Positions 43,349 to 52,081 of a DNA stretch of 64,000 nt are shown here, piece after piece (the first letter of the stretch is position 1; each line of letters opens with the position of its first letter). Below the pieces are notes generated by a model, which made no database searches, was not told the DNA's origin, and was given only the letters and a program-made list of their open reading frames with translations. The DNA is from JANNVK01 sp031430435 (GTDB lineage: Bacteria; Acidobacteriota; Blastocatellia; Pyrinomonadales; Pyrinomonadaceae): assembly GCA_031430435.1 (NCBI GenBank), contig JANPBM010000040.1, positions 1 to 64,000 of the forward strand, written 5' to 3'. The position numbers and the translations under genes are program-made.

Positions 43349-44386
43349 ATGAATAAAATACTTGTGTTAATCATTGCCGTTTGCGGTTTCTGCCAACTTT
43401 CAAACGCCCAAATTACGCCGGCGCCGTCATCGGCTGACGCGGTTATAACTGTGTATGATAACGACAAAGCGGTCGGTTCGGGCGTTGTCGTCGGAGCAGA
43501 CGGATATATTTTAACGGCGTTGCATTTGGTCAAAACCGCCGATCGTATCAGCATTAAATCGAGCTCGGGCGAAATTTACGACGACGCGAAAATTGTCCGA
43601 AAAGACGAACGCCGAAACATCGCCTTGTTGCAAGTTATCGCGGGCGGACTGAAAGTTTTAACGACTCGGAGTGCCGAAGAACCTGCGGTCGGGACTGAAA
43701 TTACGATAATTTCAAACGGTTCGGGCGACAAAAACACCATCGCTAAAAGTGCAATCTTTAACGGAAATTTACTCGCCGACAACATCGCCGGAGCAGGCAC
43801 GGGTTATCGTCTGTTTTTGTTTGAAACAAAATTTACGGATAATCAAATCGGCGGACTTTTGCTCGACGGTAAAAATCGTCCGATCGGAATCGTAACCGCA
43901 AATCCGGAAGTGAAACTGCAAAATATCGCCGTTCCTTTTTCGAGCATTTCGGGTTTGATTCCGACGGTCAAAGCCGATGCAAACGAAGCTCAAACTACCG
44001 CCGTGACAGCCGTAAAACAACCTGAGACACCGACAAAGAAAGTCAGACAATCCGTCGCCGATGTTTTACGAACCGCCGAAACCGTTTATGTTAAAAGCCA
44101 CACCGGTTTTATTAAAGATCCCGCGTTCATCGCCGAATTGATGAAAAATACGGATTTTGCCGAATGGGGTTGGTCATTTACGAACGATAAAGAGAACGCG
44201 GATTTAATCATCGAAGTTGACAGATTGGCTCTCGTTATCAAATTTACGTTTAAGGTTTACAGCATCAAACACGGCATTATTATTGCTTCGGGCAATAAAC
44301 ACACCAACGATTTCGATTTCGGTTCGCCCGATTTGGTGCGAGAAATTATCAAACGCATCAAATTGCAAAAAGCCATTGTCAGATAA
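43349..44386 (+). CDS. Trypsin-fold protein with degenerate active site
   Basis: 345 residues with a signal peptide (LVLIIAVCGFCQLSNAQ). Residues 30-210 have the layout of S1C/DegP-type proteases: GSGVVVGADGYILTALHLV with the histidine (H59) kept. The aspartate of D-I-A-L-L is replaced by asparagine (N90 in RRNIALLQV). The nucleophile serine of G-N-S-G-G is absent (DNQIGGLLLDG, I167 before GG). The C-terminal 120 residues form another domain (VADVLRTAETVYVKSHTGFI). It is probably a non-catalytic binding protein. Confidence 0.75.
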   Translation: MNKILVLIIAVCGFCQLSNAQITPAPSSADAVITVYDNDKAVGSGVVVGADGYILTALHLVKTADRISIKSSSGEIYDDAKIVRKDERRNIALLQVIAGGLKVLTTRSAEEPAVGTEITIISNGSGDKNTIAKSAIFNGNLLADNIAGAGTGYRLFLFETKFTDNQIGGLLLDGKNRPIGIVTANPEVKLQNIAVPFSSISGLIPTVKADANEAQTTAVTAVKQPETPTKKVRQSVADVLRTAETVYVKSHTGFIKDPAFIAELMKNTDFAEWGWSFTNDKENADLIIEVDRLALVIKFTFKVYSIKHGIIIASGNKHTNDFDFGSPDLVREIIKRIKLQKAIVR

Positions 44387-44478
44387 AAAGAAAGTAAAAA
44401 CCTAAGACTTGCGGACAAAGATTTCTTCGATGTCCGCATTTTCATTTTTCGCCGTCAAACTGTATATTTGAATCAATT

Positions 44479-45510
44479 ATGAAACTCTCGGAATTAGCCG
44501 AATTAACCTTTTCAACCATCGAACGCGGCGATGAAAATTTAGAAATTACGGCGGCAAACGGACTGGATTCAGCCGGAAAAGGCGAGATAACTTTTCTCGC
44601 TAACCCAAAATACACGCCGCATATAAAAGACACCAAAGCGACCGCAATTTTCTTGAACGAAAACGTAAAAATTGAACGCGATGACATTATTGTTCTTCGT
44701 GCCAAAGACGCGTATCTCGCCTATACGCGGGCGTTGCGAATCTTTCATCCGACCGCCGAAATCGTTGCGTCAATTCATAAAACTGCCGTCATTGACGAAA
44801 CCGCAACAGTCGCCGTAAATGTTGAAATAATGGCAAATGTCGTTATCGGCAGACATTGCGAGATTGCCGAAAATGTCAAAATCTTTCCGAATGTTACGAT
44901 TTACGATGGCGTAAAAATCGGCAAAAATTCCGTTATTCATTCCGGCGTTTCGGTGCGTGAAAATTGCGAAATCGGCGAAAATTGCATCATTCACAACAAC
45001 ACGACAATCGGTTCCGACGGCTTCGGTTACGCCAAAGACGACCAAAAACATTGGCTGAAAATTCCGCAAACAGGCAAAGTTGTCTTGGAAAACGACGTGG
45101 AAATCGGTGCAAATACGGCGATAGATTGTGCGTCGGTCGGCGAAACCCGCATTTGTCGAGGTGCAAAAATTGATAATCTCGTCCAAATCGGACATTCTTG
45201 TACCGTTGAAGACGACACGCTGATTTGTTCGCAAACAGGACTTGCAGGAAGTTCCGTGATCGGAAAACGCGTGATTTTAGCCGGACAAGTCGGCATTGCC
45301 GGACATTTGAAAGTCGGCGACGACGTTGTGATTACCGCAAAATCCGCAACTTCGCACGATGTCGAAAACGGCAAGATTTTATCGGGAATTCCGGCGTTTG
45401 AAAACCGCGAATGGCTTCGTTCGACCGCCGCATACAGACGTTTAGGCGAGACGGCGAAAACTCTCAGAGATTTGGCGAAACGCCTGTCAGTATTAGAGAA
45501 CAAGGAGTAA
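44479..45510 (+). CDS. lpxD: UDP-3-O-acylglucosamine N-acyltransferase
   Basis: 343 residues. It adds the second acyl chain in lipid A synthesis, using acyl-ACP. The N-terminal uridine-binding domain (ITAANGLDSAGKGEITFLAN) precedes a left-handed beta helix of hexapeptide repeats (VIGRHCEIAENVKIFPNVTI, IGKNSVIHSGVSVRENCEIG). The catalytic histidine lies in DNLVQIGHSCTVEDD. FGYAKDDQKHWLKIPQTGKV and GLAGSSVIGKRVILAGQVGI are typical blocks. The next gene starts four bases after its stop. Confidence 0.95.
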   Translation: MKLSELAELTFSTIERGDENLEITAANGLDSAGKGEITFLANPKYTPHIKDTKATAIFLNENVKIERDDIIVLRAKDAYLAYTRALRIFHPTAEIVASIHKTAVIDETATVAVNVEIMANVVIGRHCEIAENVKIFPNVTIYDGVKIGKNSVIHSGVSVRENCEIGENCIIHNNTTIGSDGFGYAKDDQKHWLKIPQTGKVVLENDVEIGANTAIDCASVGETRICRGAKIDNLVQIGHSCTVEDDTLICSQTGLAGSSVIGKRVILAGQVGIAGHLKVGDDVVITAKSATSHDVENGKILSGIPAFENREWLRSTAAYRRLGETAKTLRDLAKRLSVLENKE

Positions 45511-45514
45511 ATTT

Positions 45515-45964
45515 ATGAAACAGACATCAGAAACAGGTTACGATATTACCGCAATTTCAAGCGAAGTGCGGGAAGTTTTGGCACAGGATTTAACCAAAGA
45601 GCAATATGATATTTTGCTGAATCACGGCACGGAACCGCCGTTTTGCGGTAATTTGACCGATAACAAAGAAGACGGAAACTATGCGTGCCGATTGTGCGGT
45701 TTGCCGTTGTTTAAATCGGACGAAAAGTTTAGTTCGCGGTCGGGTTGGGCTTCTTTTTACGATGTTTTTGATGCGGAACACGTCCGCGAAATTCGTGATG
45801 TCAGTTTCGGAATGGTTCGTATCGAAATTCGTTGTGCAAGATGCGACGGACATCTCGGACACGTTTTTGAAGACGGTCCGAAGCCGACAGGTTTACGTTA
45901 TTGTTTGAATTCCGCGTCGCTCGAATTTTTTGCAAACGGCGAAGAAATTACGCAAAAGGTTTAA
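45515..45964 (+). CDS. msrB: Peptide methionine-R-sulfoxide reductase
   Basis: 149 residues. It repairs oxidised methionine in proteins with thioredoxin. The zinc site is two CxxC pairs (C58/C61 in YACRLCGLP and C107/C110 in RCARCDGHLGH). The catalytic cysteine is C130 in LRYCLNSASLEF. GWASFYDVFDAEHV and DGPKPTGLRY are typical. It follows lpxD by four bases and ends overlapping the convergent YqeY gene stop by four bases. Confidence 0.95.
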   Translation: MKQTSETGYDITAISSEVREVLAQDLTKEQYDILLNHGTEPPFCGNLTDNKEDGNYACRLCGLPLFKSDEKFSSRSGWASFYDVFDAEHVREIRDVSFGMVRIEIRCARCDGHLGHVFEDGPKPTGLRYCLNSASLEFFANGEEITQKV

Positions 45965-46407
45965 CTTAATTTGGCTTTGACCGTTTCGCTGACAAGTTTT
46001 CCGTCAACCGTTTTGCCTGCCAGCTTTGCGGTTGTCGCTTTCATCACCAAGCCCATTTCTTTCATTGATGTTGCTCCAACCTCTGCGATTGCTTCGGTTA
46101 CGGCGGCTTCTATTTCTTCGGCGGTAGCTGATTGCGGCAAATAAACGTCAATATATTTAATCTCGGATTGTTCTTTGGCGGCAAGATCGTCTCGTCCCGC
46201 GTTCGTATATTGTTCGATTGAATCACGGCGTTGTTTGACCAAACTTTGCAAGGTTTTCAATACTTCGTCGTCGGTTAAATCGCTGCCTTTATCAATCTTT
46301 TTGTTCATCAAAGTTGATTTAACCATTCGCAAAGTACTTAATTTGTCGGCATCTTTCGCCCGCATCGCATCGGTTAAATCGCTGATTATTTTTTCATTCA
46401 AACTCAT
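45961..46407 (-). CDS. GatB/YqeY-domain protein
   Basis: 148 residues. The start SLNEKIISDLTDAMRAKDAD and the blocks LRMVKSTLMNKKIDKGSDLT, KYIDVYLPQSATAEEIEAAV and MGLVMKATTAKLAGKTVDGK define the YqeY family, which resembles the tail of GatB and is linked to tRNA-dependent amidation. Function in the cell is not settled. ATG 46407 starts the conserved region. The upstream 50 bp hold AT-rich short repeats (ATTATCAACTATC). Confidence 0.92.
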   Translation of the reverse strand: MSLNEKIISDLTDAMRAKDADKLSTLRMVKSTLMNKKIDKGSDLTDDEVLKTLQSLVKQRRDSIEQYTNAGRDDLAAKEQSEIKYIDVYLPQSATAEEIEAAVTEAIAEVGATSMKEMGLVMKATTAKLAGKTVDGKLVSETVKAKLS

Positions 46408-46487
46408 ATTTTTACATTTATCAATTATCAACTATCATTTAACAATTATCCTGTTATGAATGTCAAAAGCGACAAATTTACTGCTTG

Positions 46488-46518
46488 CGACTTCCGATTA
46501 CCGGATTCTGACTACTGT
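46488..46518. repeat. ACTTCCGATTACCGG-type dispersed repeat
   Basis: GCGACTTCCGATTACCGGAT then TCTGACTACTG lies just before the ATG of the membrane-protein gene. It belongs with the TGACTACTG-containing stretches at 16951, 36245 and 53816. Confidence 0.4.
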
Positions 46519-46520
46519 TT

Positions 46521-48485
46521 ATGAAATTACACTTACGTTTCGGTTTAATCGCCGCACTTTTTCTGACCGTTTTTGCGTTGTATCCGCAATTTAAACTTTA
46601 TTATCTTCGCGGTAACGATTGGCAGGGAAGTTATGCGATGAATGATATTGATGAAGTCGCGTACGCATCATATCTGCAAGCATTAATTGACGGTCGTCCG
46701 CGAAAAAATGATCCGTTTACGCATCGTGATGACAGTTTAGAAACCCCGCAAGAAGAAAGTTTGTTTTCGATTCAGTTTGCGACTCCGTATTTAGTCGCAA
46801 TTCCCGCAAGATTACTTAGTTTATCGGGTTCAACGGCAATGTTTGTCGCGGGAGCATTCGCTGCATTCTTCGCCGCACTTGCTTGTTTTTGGTTAGTCGG
46901 ACGTTTGACCGATGATTCTTGGTTAGCGATGTCCGCAACACTTGTTGTTTTGTGCGGCGGAGCTTTAGCGGCGGGCGAAGGTGCATTAAACGAAATACTT
47001 TACGACGGTACATCTTATCCTTACTTTCCGTTTTTACGCCGATATATTCCCGCTGTGCCGTTTTCAATCTTCTTTGCGTTCATTGCGTCTGTTTGGCAAC
47101 TTCTTAATGCGTCGGAAGTTAAAACAAAAATGTTGTGGAGCATCGCAAGCGTGTTTTCTTTTGCATTTTTAACGTTTTCATATTTCTATTTGTGGACAAC
47201 GGCTTTCGCGTGGTTCTTGTGCTTTGGATTTATCTACATATTATTTAACTTTAGAACGTTATTATCAATCACCACAACGAAATTGCCCGACATTACAACA
47301 ACATTGCCCGACATTACAACAACATTGCCCGACATTACAACAAAATTGCCCGACATTACAACGAAATTGCCCGACATTACAACGAAATTGCCCGACATTA
47401 CAACGAAATTGCCCGACATTACAACAACATTGCCCGACACAACAACGTTACAAAAACATATTACAATGTTATTTTTGGTTTTAGTCGGATGTTTGATTGC
47501 ATTAGGTTGTTACGCATATCTTTTATCACATCGTTCGCACACAATGGATGATGTACAGTTGCTCGTCTTAACTCGTGAATTGGATTTAATGCGTGTTCCC
47601 GAACTGATAAGCTATGCAAGTTTAGTAATGCTGGTTTTAGGCGTGTTGATAAAGACTTTGCAGCTCAAACATCTTTCCACAATTTTTGCATTCAGCTTCG
47701 CATTTGTGCCGATAATCGTTTTTAATCAACAACTGATTACAGGTCGTTCGCTGCAACCGATTCATTATCAAGTTTTTATCGGAAACTATGTCGCGTTGCT
47801 TAGTTTGGTTGTAACGCTCGGACTGTTGTGGAAAAAAATAAACGTCTCGAACCGAGTTTCAAGCGTCGTTTTTTCGATTTTATCAATCGCGGCGATAAGT
47901 TGGGGCTTTGTCGAATGCCATTACACTGTTCGCGTCTTGGACGAAGCAAATGTGTTGCGTGATAAAGGAACAGACATTGCGAACAGGTTAAAAACACTCG
48001 ACAAAACCGGTGTAATTCTGCCGTTCAGCCTTTTGCAAGGCGACGATTTGCCGACAATCGCACCGCAATCCGTTCTTTGGGCAAGACATCAGCACGTTTT
48101 CGCGGGCGTAACGTGGCAAGAAAACAAAGAACGCTACTATCAAACGCTGTATTATCAAAATATGGACGAAAAACAACTCGCGGAGAATATGAAAAACGGC
48201 GACTTTGTTTCCGTTATCGCCCTGTTCGGTTGGGGAAGACACACCGACAGACTAAATTCCGAATATAAACCGCTGACATACCGCGAAATTGACGCGGAAG
48301 CCGCAAAGTACGGCGAGTATAAAAGGAATTTCAGTTTAAAAAACGCAACAAACCCGACAATTTCATACGTTATTGTGCCGAATGATTGGCAATTAGACCT
48401 TTCAAACTTAGATTTTTGGTACGACCGCGACGACGGCGAAGTTTTCAACGAATACACGCTTTATAAAGTGAAGATAAAAAAATAG
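46521..48485 (+). CDS. Polytopic membrane protein with LPDITT repeat loop
   Basis: 654 residues, no recognised family. About ten membrane segments, for example MFVAGAFAAFFAALACFWLV and MLFLVLVGCLIALGCYAYLL. The N-terminal outer loop (NDIDEVAYASYLQALIDGRP, RKNDPFTHRDD) recalls the first periplasmic loop of membrane glycosyltransferases, with acidic residues at the lipid interface, but this is weak. Residues 254-309, between two membrane segments, are eight copies of a seven-residue unit (KLPDITT or TLPDITT). The C-terminal 150 residues are soluble. Confidence 0.7.
   Translation: MKLHLRFGLIAALFLTVFALYPQFKLYYLRGNDWQGSYAMNDIDEVAYASYLQALIDGRPRKNDPFTHRDDSLETPQEESLFSIQFATPYLVAIPARLLSLSGSTAMFVAGAFAAFFAALACFWLVGRLTDDSWLAMSATLVVLCGGALAAGEGALNEILYDGTSYPYFPFLRRYIPAVPFSIFFAFIASVWQLLNASEVKTKMLWSIASVFSFAFLTFSYFYLWTTAFAWFLCFGFIYILFNFRTLLSITTTKLPDITTTLPDITTTLPDITTKLPDITTKLPDITTKLPDITTKLPDITTTLPDTTTLQKHITMLFLVLVGCLIALGCYAYLLSHRSHTMDDVQLLVLTRELDLMRVPELISYASLVMLVLGVLIKTLQLKHLSTIFAFSFAFVPIIVFNQQLITGRSLQPIHYQVFIGNYVALLSLVVTLGLLWKKINVSNRVSSVVFSILSIAAISWGFVECHYTVRVLDEANVLRDKGTDIANRLKTLDKTGVILPFSLLQGDDLPTIAPQSVLWARHQHVFAGVTWQENKERYYQTLYYQNMDEKQLAENMKNGDFVSVIALFGWGRHTDRLNSEYKPLTYREIDAEAAKYGEYKRNFSLKNATNPTISYVIVPNDWQLDLSNLDFWYDRDDGEVFNEYTLYKVKIKK
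47280..47447 (+). repeat. Eight 21-bp in-frame tandem repeats
   Basis: Unit AAATTGCCCGACATTACAAC plus one base, with A/C and A/G changes at few positions. Copies are almost identical at DNA level. The unit length is a multiple of three, so gain or loss of copies changes the loop length of the membrane protein but not its frame. Confidence 0.92.
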
Positions 48486-48542
48486 ACCGCCTTGAAAACG
48501 ACGGTCAAATAAAACTTGAAATGTATTGCTGAATAAATAAAA

Positions 48543-48815
48543 CTAGGCGGCTAATAAATCCGTCGATGCGGTTAATAAATCATTCGACGTTTCCGCAAAT
48601 ACTCGTCTGCCGTTTAGCGCATCGTCGATGATTTCTCTGATTGCCGATGCGTCCGGATTTACATCCATTCTTGCGCACGCCCGAAAATGACGGATAATTC
48701 CTTCCGAGGCAATCTCTAAAGTCATTCCGCCCAATTTTGAAAATCGGCGTGCCTGAATATGATCAATTTGCAAAATGCGTTCTTGCAAAGTAATTGGTTT
48801 TGCTGCTGCTCCCAC
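48543..48815 (-). CDS. Small protein of unknown function
   Basis: 90 residues, not recognised. It opens VGAAAKPITLQERILQIDHI and has a charged helical core (ARRFSKLGGMTLEIASEGII, FRACARMDVNPDASAIREII). An AAAGGAG site eight bases before GTG 48815 sets the start; an upstream ATG at 48863 lacks one. It may be a regulator or toxin-antitoxin component, but nothing proves this. It stands alone between the membrane protein and the trp cluster. Confidence 0.6.
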   Translation of the reverse strand: MGAAAKPITLQERILQIDHIQARRFSKLGGMTLEIASEGIIRHFRACARMDVNPDASAIREIIDDALNGRRVFAETSNDLLTASTDLLAA

Positions 48816-49248
48816 TCTGTTATCTCCTTTCTCGTTAGTTAGTAAATAAAATTTTTTGTTCATGAAAATTCACCGAAAAAAACTAAAACATCTAAAAGTC
48901 CTCAAATTCCGCTCTTTGATGGTTTTAATAAAAGAAAAGTTGTCCGGACTTCTCTCTTATTGCCTATTTTTCTCAAACAATAATGAAGTGTAACAAAGTT
49001 TTTTTGATTTGTCATCATTTTTTTTTAACAATTTTGTAATGTTGCGGTAATTGACCGGAAAACACCTTTCGGCTGTAAAATAAACGATTCGGAGTGATTC
49101 TCAGTCGGGCATTATCCGCCTCGGTTCGCGGTAATAGCGTTATAAACAATTTACAATTAATGTTTTACACTCTAACATTATTTGATAAGTATTTAGTTTT
49201 TATTCGCTTAACTTCAAACCGTTTCATCCTCGGCTTTCGTAAATCGTT
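48816..49248 (+). other. AT-rich intergenic region before trpE
   Basis: No gene is seen. A hairpin ATTATCCGC ... GCGGTAAT lies near 49111-49135. The rest is AT-rich, and could hold promoters for the divergent 48543 gene and trpE. No tandem Trp codons, T-box or other known attenuator was recognised. Confidence 0.35.
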
Positions 49249-49305
49249 ATGAAACATAAAGTGCGAATCCGACAAGTATATTTATTGGCAAGGCAATTAT
49301 TTTAA
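49249..49305 (+). CDS. Possible leader ORF coupled to trpE
   Basis: An 18-residue open frame MKHKVRIRQVYLLARQLF whose TAA overlaps the trpE ATG (TAATG at 49303-49307). It has no tryptophan codon, so it is not a classical attenuator peptide; arginine and basic residues dominate. No clear ribosome site. It may only aid reinitiation at trpE, or be chance. Confidence 0.3.
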   Translation: MKHKVRIRQVYLLARQLF

Positions 49306-50804
49306 TGCTCGAACAAACTCCGAAATCATTCACAGACTTTTTAGAATCGGCGCAAAGCGGCAATGTGGTGCCGATTGTACGGACGGTTTTCGCCGATTTA
49401 CATACGCCGGTCGGCGCGTTTTTGCGGGTCGCGCATTCTGCCGCACAAGCGTTTTTGTTTGAATCCATCGAAGGCGGCGAACGACTTGCCCGATATTCTT
49501 TTTTGGCGGCGAATCCGTTTATGACCGTGCGGGCGGAAAACGATAAAATTTTGCGCGATAAATCCGGCGTGGTCGAAGAAATTACCGGAATTTCGCTCTT
49601 TGATTTTCTCCGCGAACATTTCGGCAAAAATAAACTGGCAGTCCGCGAAGGACTTCCGCCGTTGTGCGGCGGCGCGGTCGGCTTTTTGGCATACGATGCG
49701 GTGCGGTGGTTTGAACCGATTCTCGAAACCAATCAAACGAACGACCAAGCCGATGCCGTGTGGATGTTTTTTCGCACAATTTTGGCGTTCGACCGGTTAA
49801 AACAACAGATTGAAATTGTCTCGATTGTCTTTACCGACGAAGCGGCAGGTGATGACGACGAATTGCGTCGATTATATGAGAACGCGGTCGCCGAGACCGA
49901 AAAAATTGAAGAACTTTTGAACAATACCGGCGTTTCGTTGCAAGTCCCGAATGTTGAAAACGGCAAAACTCACGCCTTTCAGTCAAATTGGACGCGAAAC
50001 GATTTTATTGAAAGCGTTGAAACCATTCAGGAAAAAATTCTTGCCGGCGATTGTTACCAAGTCGTTGTCTCGCAACGTTTCCGCAAACAAATTTCGGTTG
50101 ATCCGATTAATATTTATCGGGCATTGCGGACGACTAATCCTTCGCCGTATATGTTTTTTATGAAACTCGGCAAGGAAACTTTAATCGGCGCTTCGCCTGA
50201 GATGTTGGTGCGGTGTCGCGGCGAAAAACTCGATTATCGTCCGATTGCGGGAACTCGTCCGCGCGGCGTGAACGAGAGCGAAGATTGGATGCTCGGCGAA
50301 GATTTGCGGTCGGACGAAAAGGAATTGTCCGAACATGTGATGTTGGTTGATTTGGGTCGCAATGATTTGGGTCGGGTCGCCGAATACGGCACGGTCGAAG
50401 TCAACGAATTGATGACTATTGAAAAGTATTCGCACGTCCAACATCTCGTAACCGGTTTATCGGCAACACTTCGGACAGGTTTCGACAGATTCGACGCACT
50501 CGCTTCGTGCTTTCCGGCGGGAACGGTTTCGGGATCGCCAAAAGTGCGGGCAATGCAAATTATTAACGAACTCGAACCGACTCCGCGCGGAATTTATGCG
50601 GGAACAATCGGTTATATCGACTACGCCGACAACCTCGATACCTGCATTGCGATTCGCACCATCGAAATAAATAACGGTTTTGCGTCCGTCCAAACAGGCG
50701 CGGGAATTGTTTACGATTCCGTTCCCGAAAAAGAATACGAAGAAACAATCAACAAAGCTCGCGCGTTGGTTCGGGCAATCGAATTAGCCGAACAGGGAAT
50801 TTAG
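49305..50804 (+). CDS. trpE: Anthranilate synthase component I
   Basis: 499 residues. It converts chorismate to anthranilate with ammonia delivered by TrpG. The tryptophan-feedback motif is LFES (51-54), so the enzyme is probably inhibited by tryptophan. The catalytic C-terminal domain has DGREKLDYRPIAGTRPRG-type sequence (CRGEKLDYRPIAGTRPRG), LVDLGRNDLGRVAEYGTVEV, GTVSGSPKVRAM and IQTGAGIV-like blocks (VQTGAGIVYDSVPEKEYEE). It heads the trp cluster. Confidence 0.95.
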   Translation: MLEQTPKSFTDFLESAQSGNVVPIVRTVFADLHTPVGAFLRVAHSAAQAFLFESIEGGERLARYSFLAANPFMTVRAENDKILRDKSGVVEEITGISLFDFLREHFGKNKLAVREGLPPLCGGAVGFLAYDAVRWFEPILETNQTNDQADAVWMFFRTILAFDRLKQQIEIVSIVFTDEAAGDDDELRRLYENAVAETEKIEELLNNTGVSLQVPNVENGKTHAFQSNWTRNDFIESVETIQEKILAGDCYQVVVSQRFRKQISVDPINIYRALRTTNPSPYMFFMKLGKETLIGASPEMLVRCRGEKLDYRPIAGTRPRGVNESEDWMLGEDLRSDEKELSEHVMLVDLGRNDLGRVAEYGTVEVNELMTIEKYSHVQHLVTGLSATLRTGFDRFDALASCFPAGTVSGSPKVRAMQIINELEPTPRGIYAGTIGYIDYADNLDTCIAIRTIEINNGFASVQTGAGIVYDSVPEKEYEETINKARALVRAIELAEQGI

Positions 50805-50887
50805 AAAGCGAAAAACGAATAGTGAAAAGTGAAAAATTGCGGTGAAGTTTTTAGGCTTAGATGTTTAGGCTTAGATGTTTGATATAC

Positions 50888-51032
50888 CCGAAAATAAGTG
50901 GTTTGCAAATGTCTGCAAATGTACGACACGCTTCAGCTTGTCGATTAACTCCGGCTTGAATAATGTTACAGGTTGTCAACAAACTAAAGTATATTGTACT
51001 TTTCCGTAATTATTTTCGCAAACTAATTCCCG
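50888..51032. repeat. Palindromic repeat, family B, copy 2
   Basis: It holds the core TACGACACGCTTCAGCTTGT and ends TTTTCGCAAACTAATTCCCG. It is inverted relative to copy 1 (5-129). Copies 2 and 3 are direct repeats that bracket the ankyrin gene. The left end is less conserved than the right. Confidence 0.75.
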
Positions 51033-51054
51033 TTTGCTGTCCGTAAAAAACTTT

Positions 51055-51882
51055 ATGATTAAAACTATATTTTCGCTCGTTATATTGTCGCTTTTTCTCT
51101 TTTTGTTCGGTTGCAACACACCGACTTCGGATGCTCCGCTCACTCCTGATATGGCGAAGAATATGATTAAACTTCGCGGGTTCGAGCCGACCGAAGAAGG
51201 TTTCATAAAAGCCGTCAGAGCCAATGATACGGCTATCTTGAAAGCATTTTACGATGCGGGCGTAACGCCGAATGCAAAGGACGCGAAAGGCGAAACGGCG
51301 TTGAACATTGCGATTCAAAACTCCGAGTTGAAAACAATCAAAGCCTTAGCCGAAAAAGCCGACATCAACCTCAAAGACGGCGCGGGAAATTCGCCGCTGT
51401 ATCTGGCGTTTCAAAAAAAGAACGAAGACGCGTTTAATTATTTGTTGGAAAAAGGCGCGGACGTAAACGCAAGCGGCACAAGCGGAAAAATTACGAATCA
51501 AAGTCTGTTGTATCTTGCCGTTACGCGCGGAAATGATGAGTTGGCGACTAAATTATTGGATAAAGGCGCGAATCCGAACGCCGCCGACAATGCGAATTCT
51601 ACGCCGTTACAGGAAATTTGTGTGCGCAACGATGCCAAAATCGAAAGTGTCAAACAGTTATTGGAAAAAGGCGCGAACCCGAATGTGCAAGACGTGAGCG
51701 GCAATTCGGCGTTGATTTTAATTGCGTCGAATAAAGAAATTGCGGCGGCAACGCGGGTTGAAATCACCAAACTTTTGCTGGCAAACAAAGCCGATAAAAC
51801 TTTGAAAACGCTGAAAGGCAAAACTGCGCTCGATTGGGCGAAACAAAGCGGTAACGCAGACGCGGCAAGTTTGTTGAAATAG
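51055..51882 (+). CDS. Ankyrin-repeat lipoprotein
   Basis: 275 residues. A lipoprotein signal (TIFSLVILSLFLFLFGC) places it in the envelope. About six ankyrin units follow: GVTPNAKDAKGETALNIAIQ, ADINLKDGAGNSPLYLAFQK, GADVNASGTSG, GANPNAADNANSTPLQEICV, GANPNVQDVSGNSALILIAS, TLKTLKGKTALDWAKQSGNA. Ankyrin arrays bind proteins. It sits between trpE and trpG but has no role in tryptophan synthesis; family B repeats flank it on both sides, which suggests later insertion. Confidence 0.88.
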   Translation: MIKTIFSLVILSLFLFLFGCNTPTSDAPLTPDMAKNMIKLRGFEPTEEGFIKAVRANDTAILKAFYDAGVTPNAKDAKGETALNIAIQNSELKTIKALAEKADINLKDGAGNSPLYLAFQKKNEDAFNYLLEKGADVNASGTSGKITNQSLLYLAVTRGNDELATKLLDKGANPNAADNANSTPLQEICVRNDAKIESVKQLLEKGANPNVQDVSGNSALILIASNKEIAAATRVEITKLLLANKADKTLKTLKGKTALDWAKQSGNADAASLLK

Positions 51883-51889
51883 AAAGTTG

Positions 51890-52007
51890 CGGAAGCGTTT
51901 TGCGAAAATACGAGACGTTTCAACTTGTCGATAAACTTTAGCTCGAATGCCGGCAAAAGTTATCGACAAACTAAATTTTATTGCGCTTTTTCGCAAACTG
52001 ATTTCCG
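51890..52007. repeat. Palindromic repeat, family B, copy 3
   Basis: It starts CGGAAGCGTTTTGCGAAAA and ends TTTTTCGCAAACTGATTTCC, with the core ACGAGACGTTTCAACTTGTC. Same orientation as copy 2. It begins eight bases after the ankyrin stop. Confidence 0.75.
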
Positions 52008-52081
52008 ATTAAGATAAACCGTTTACGCTGTTGTTCGGCGGCTTCTTAATTCTTAGTTCTTAATTTTGCATTGGTATTATT

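Noticed and set aside
47234..47440. Minus-strand frame MSGNVVV repeats
   Set aside because: It is the complement of the 21-bp tandem repeat and depends on it entirely; the plus-strand frame fits the membrane protein on both sides.
49105..49305. Classical trp attenuator
   Set aside because: No tandem Trp codons and no terminator/antiterminator pair could be seen before trpE.
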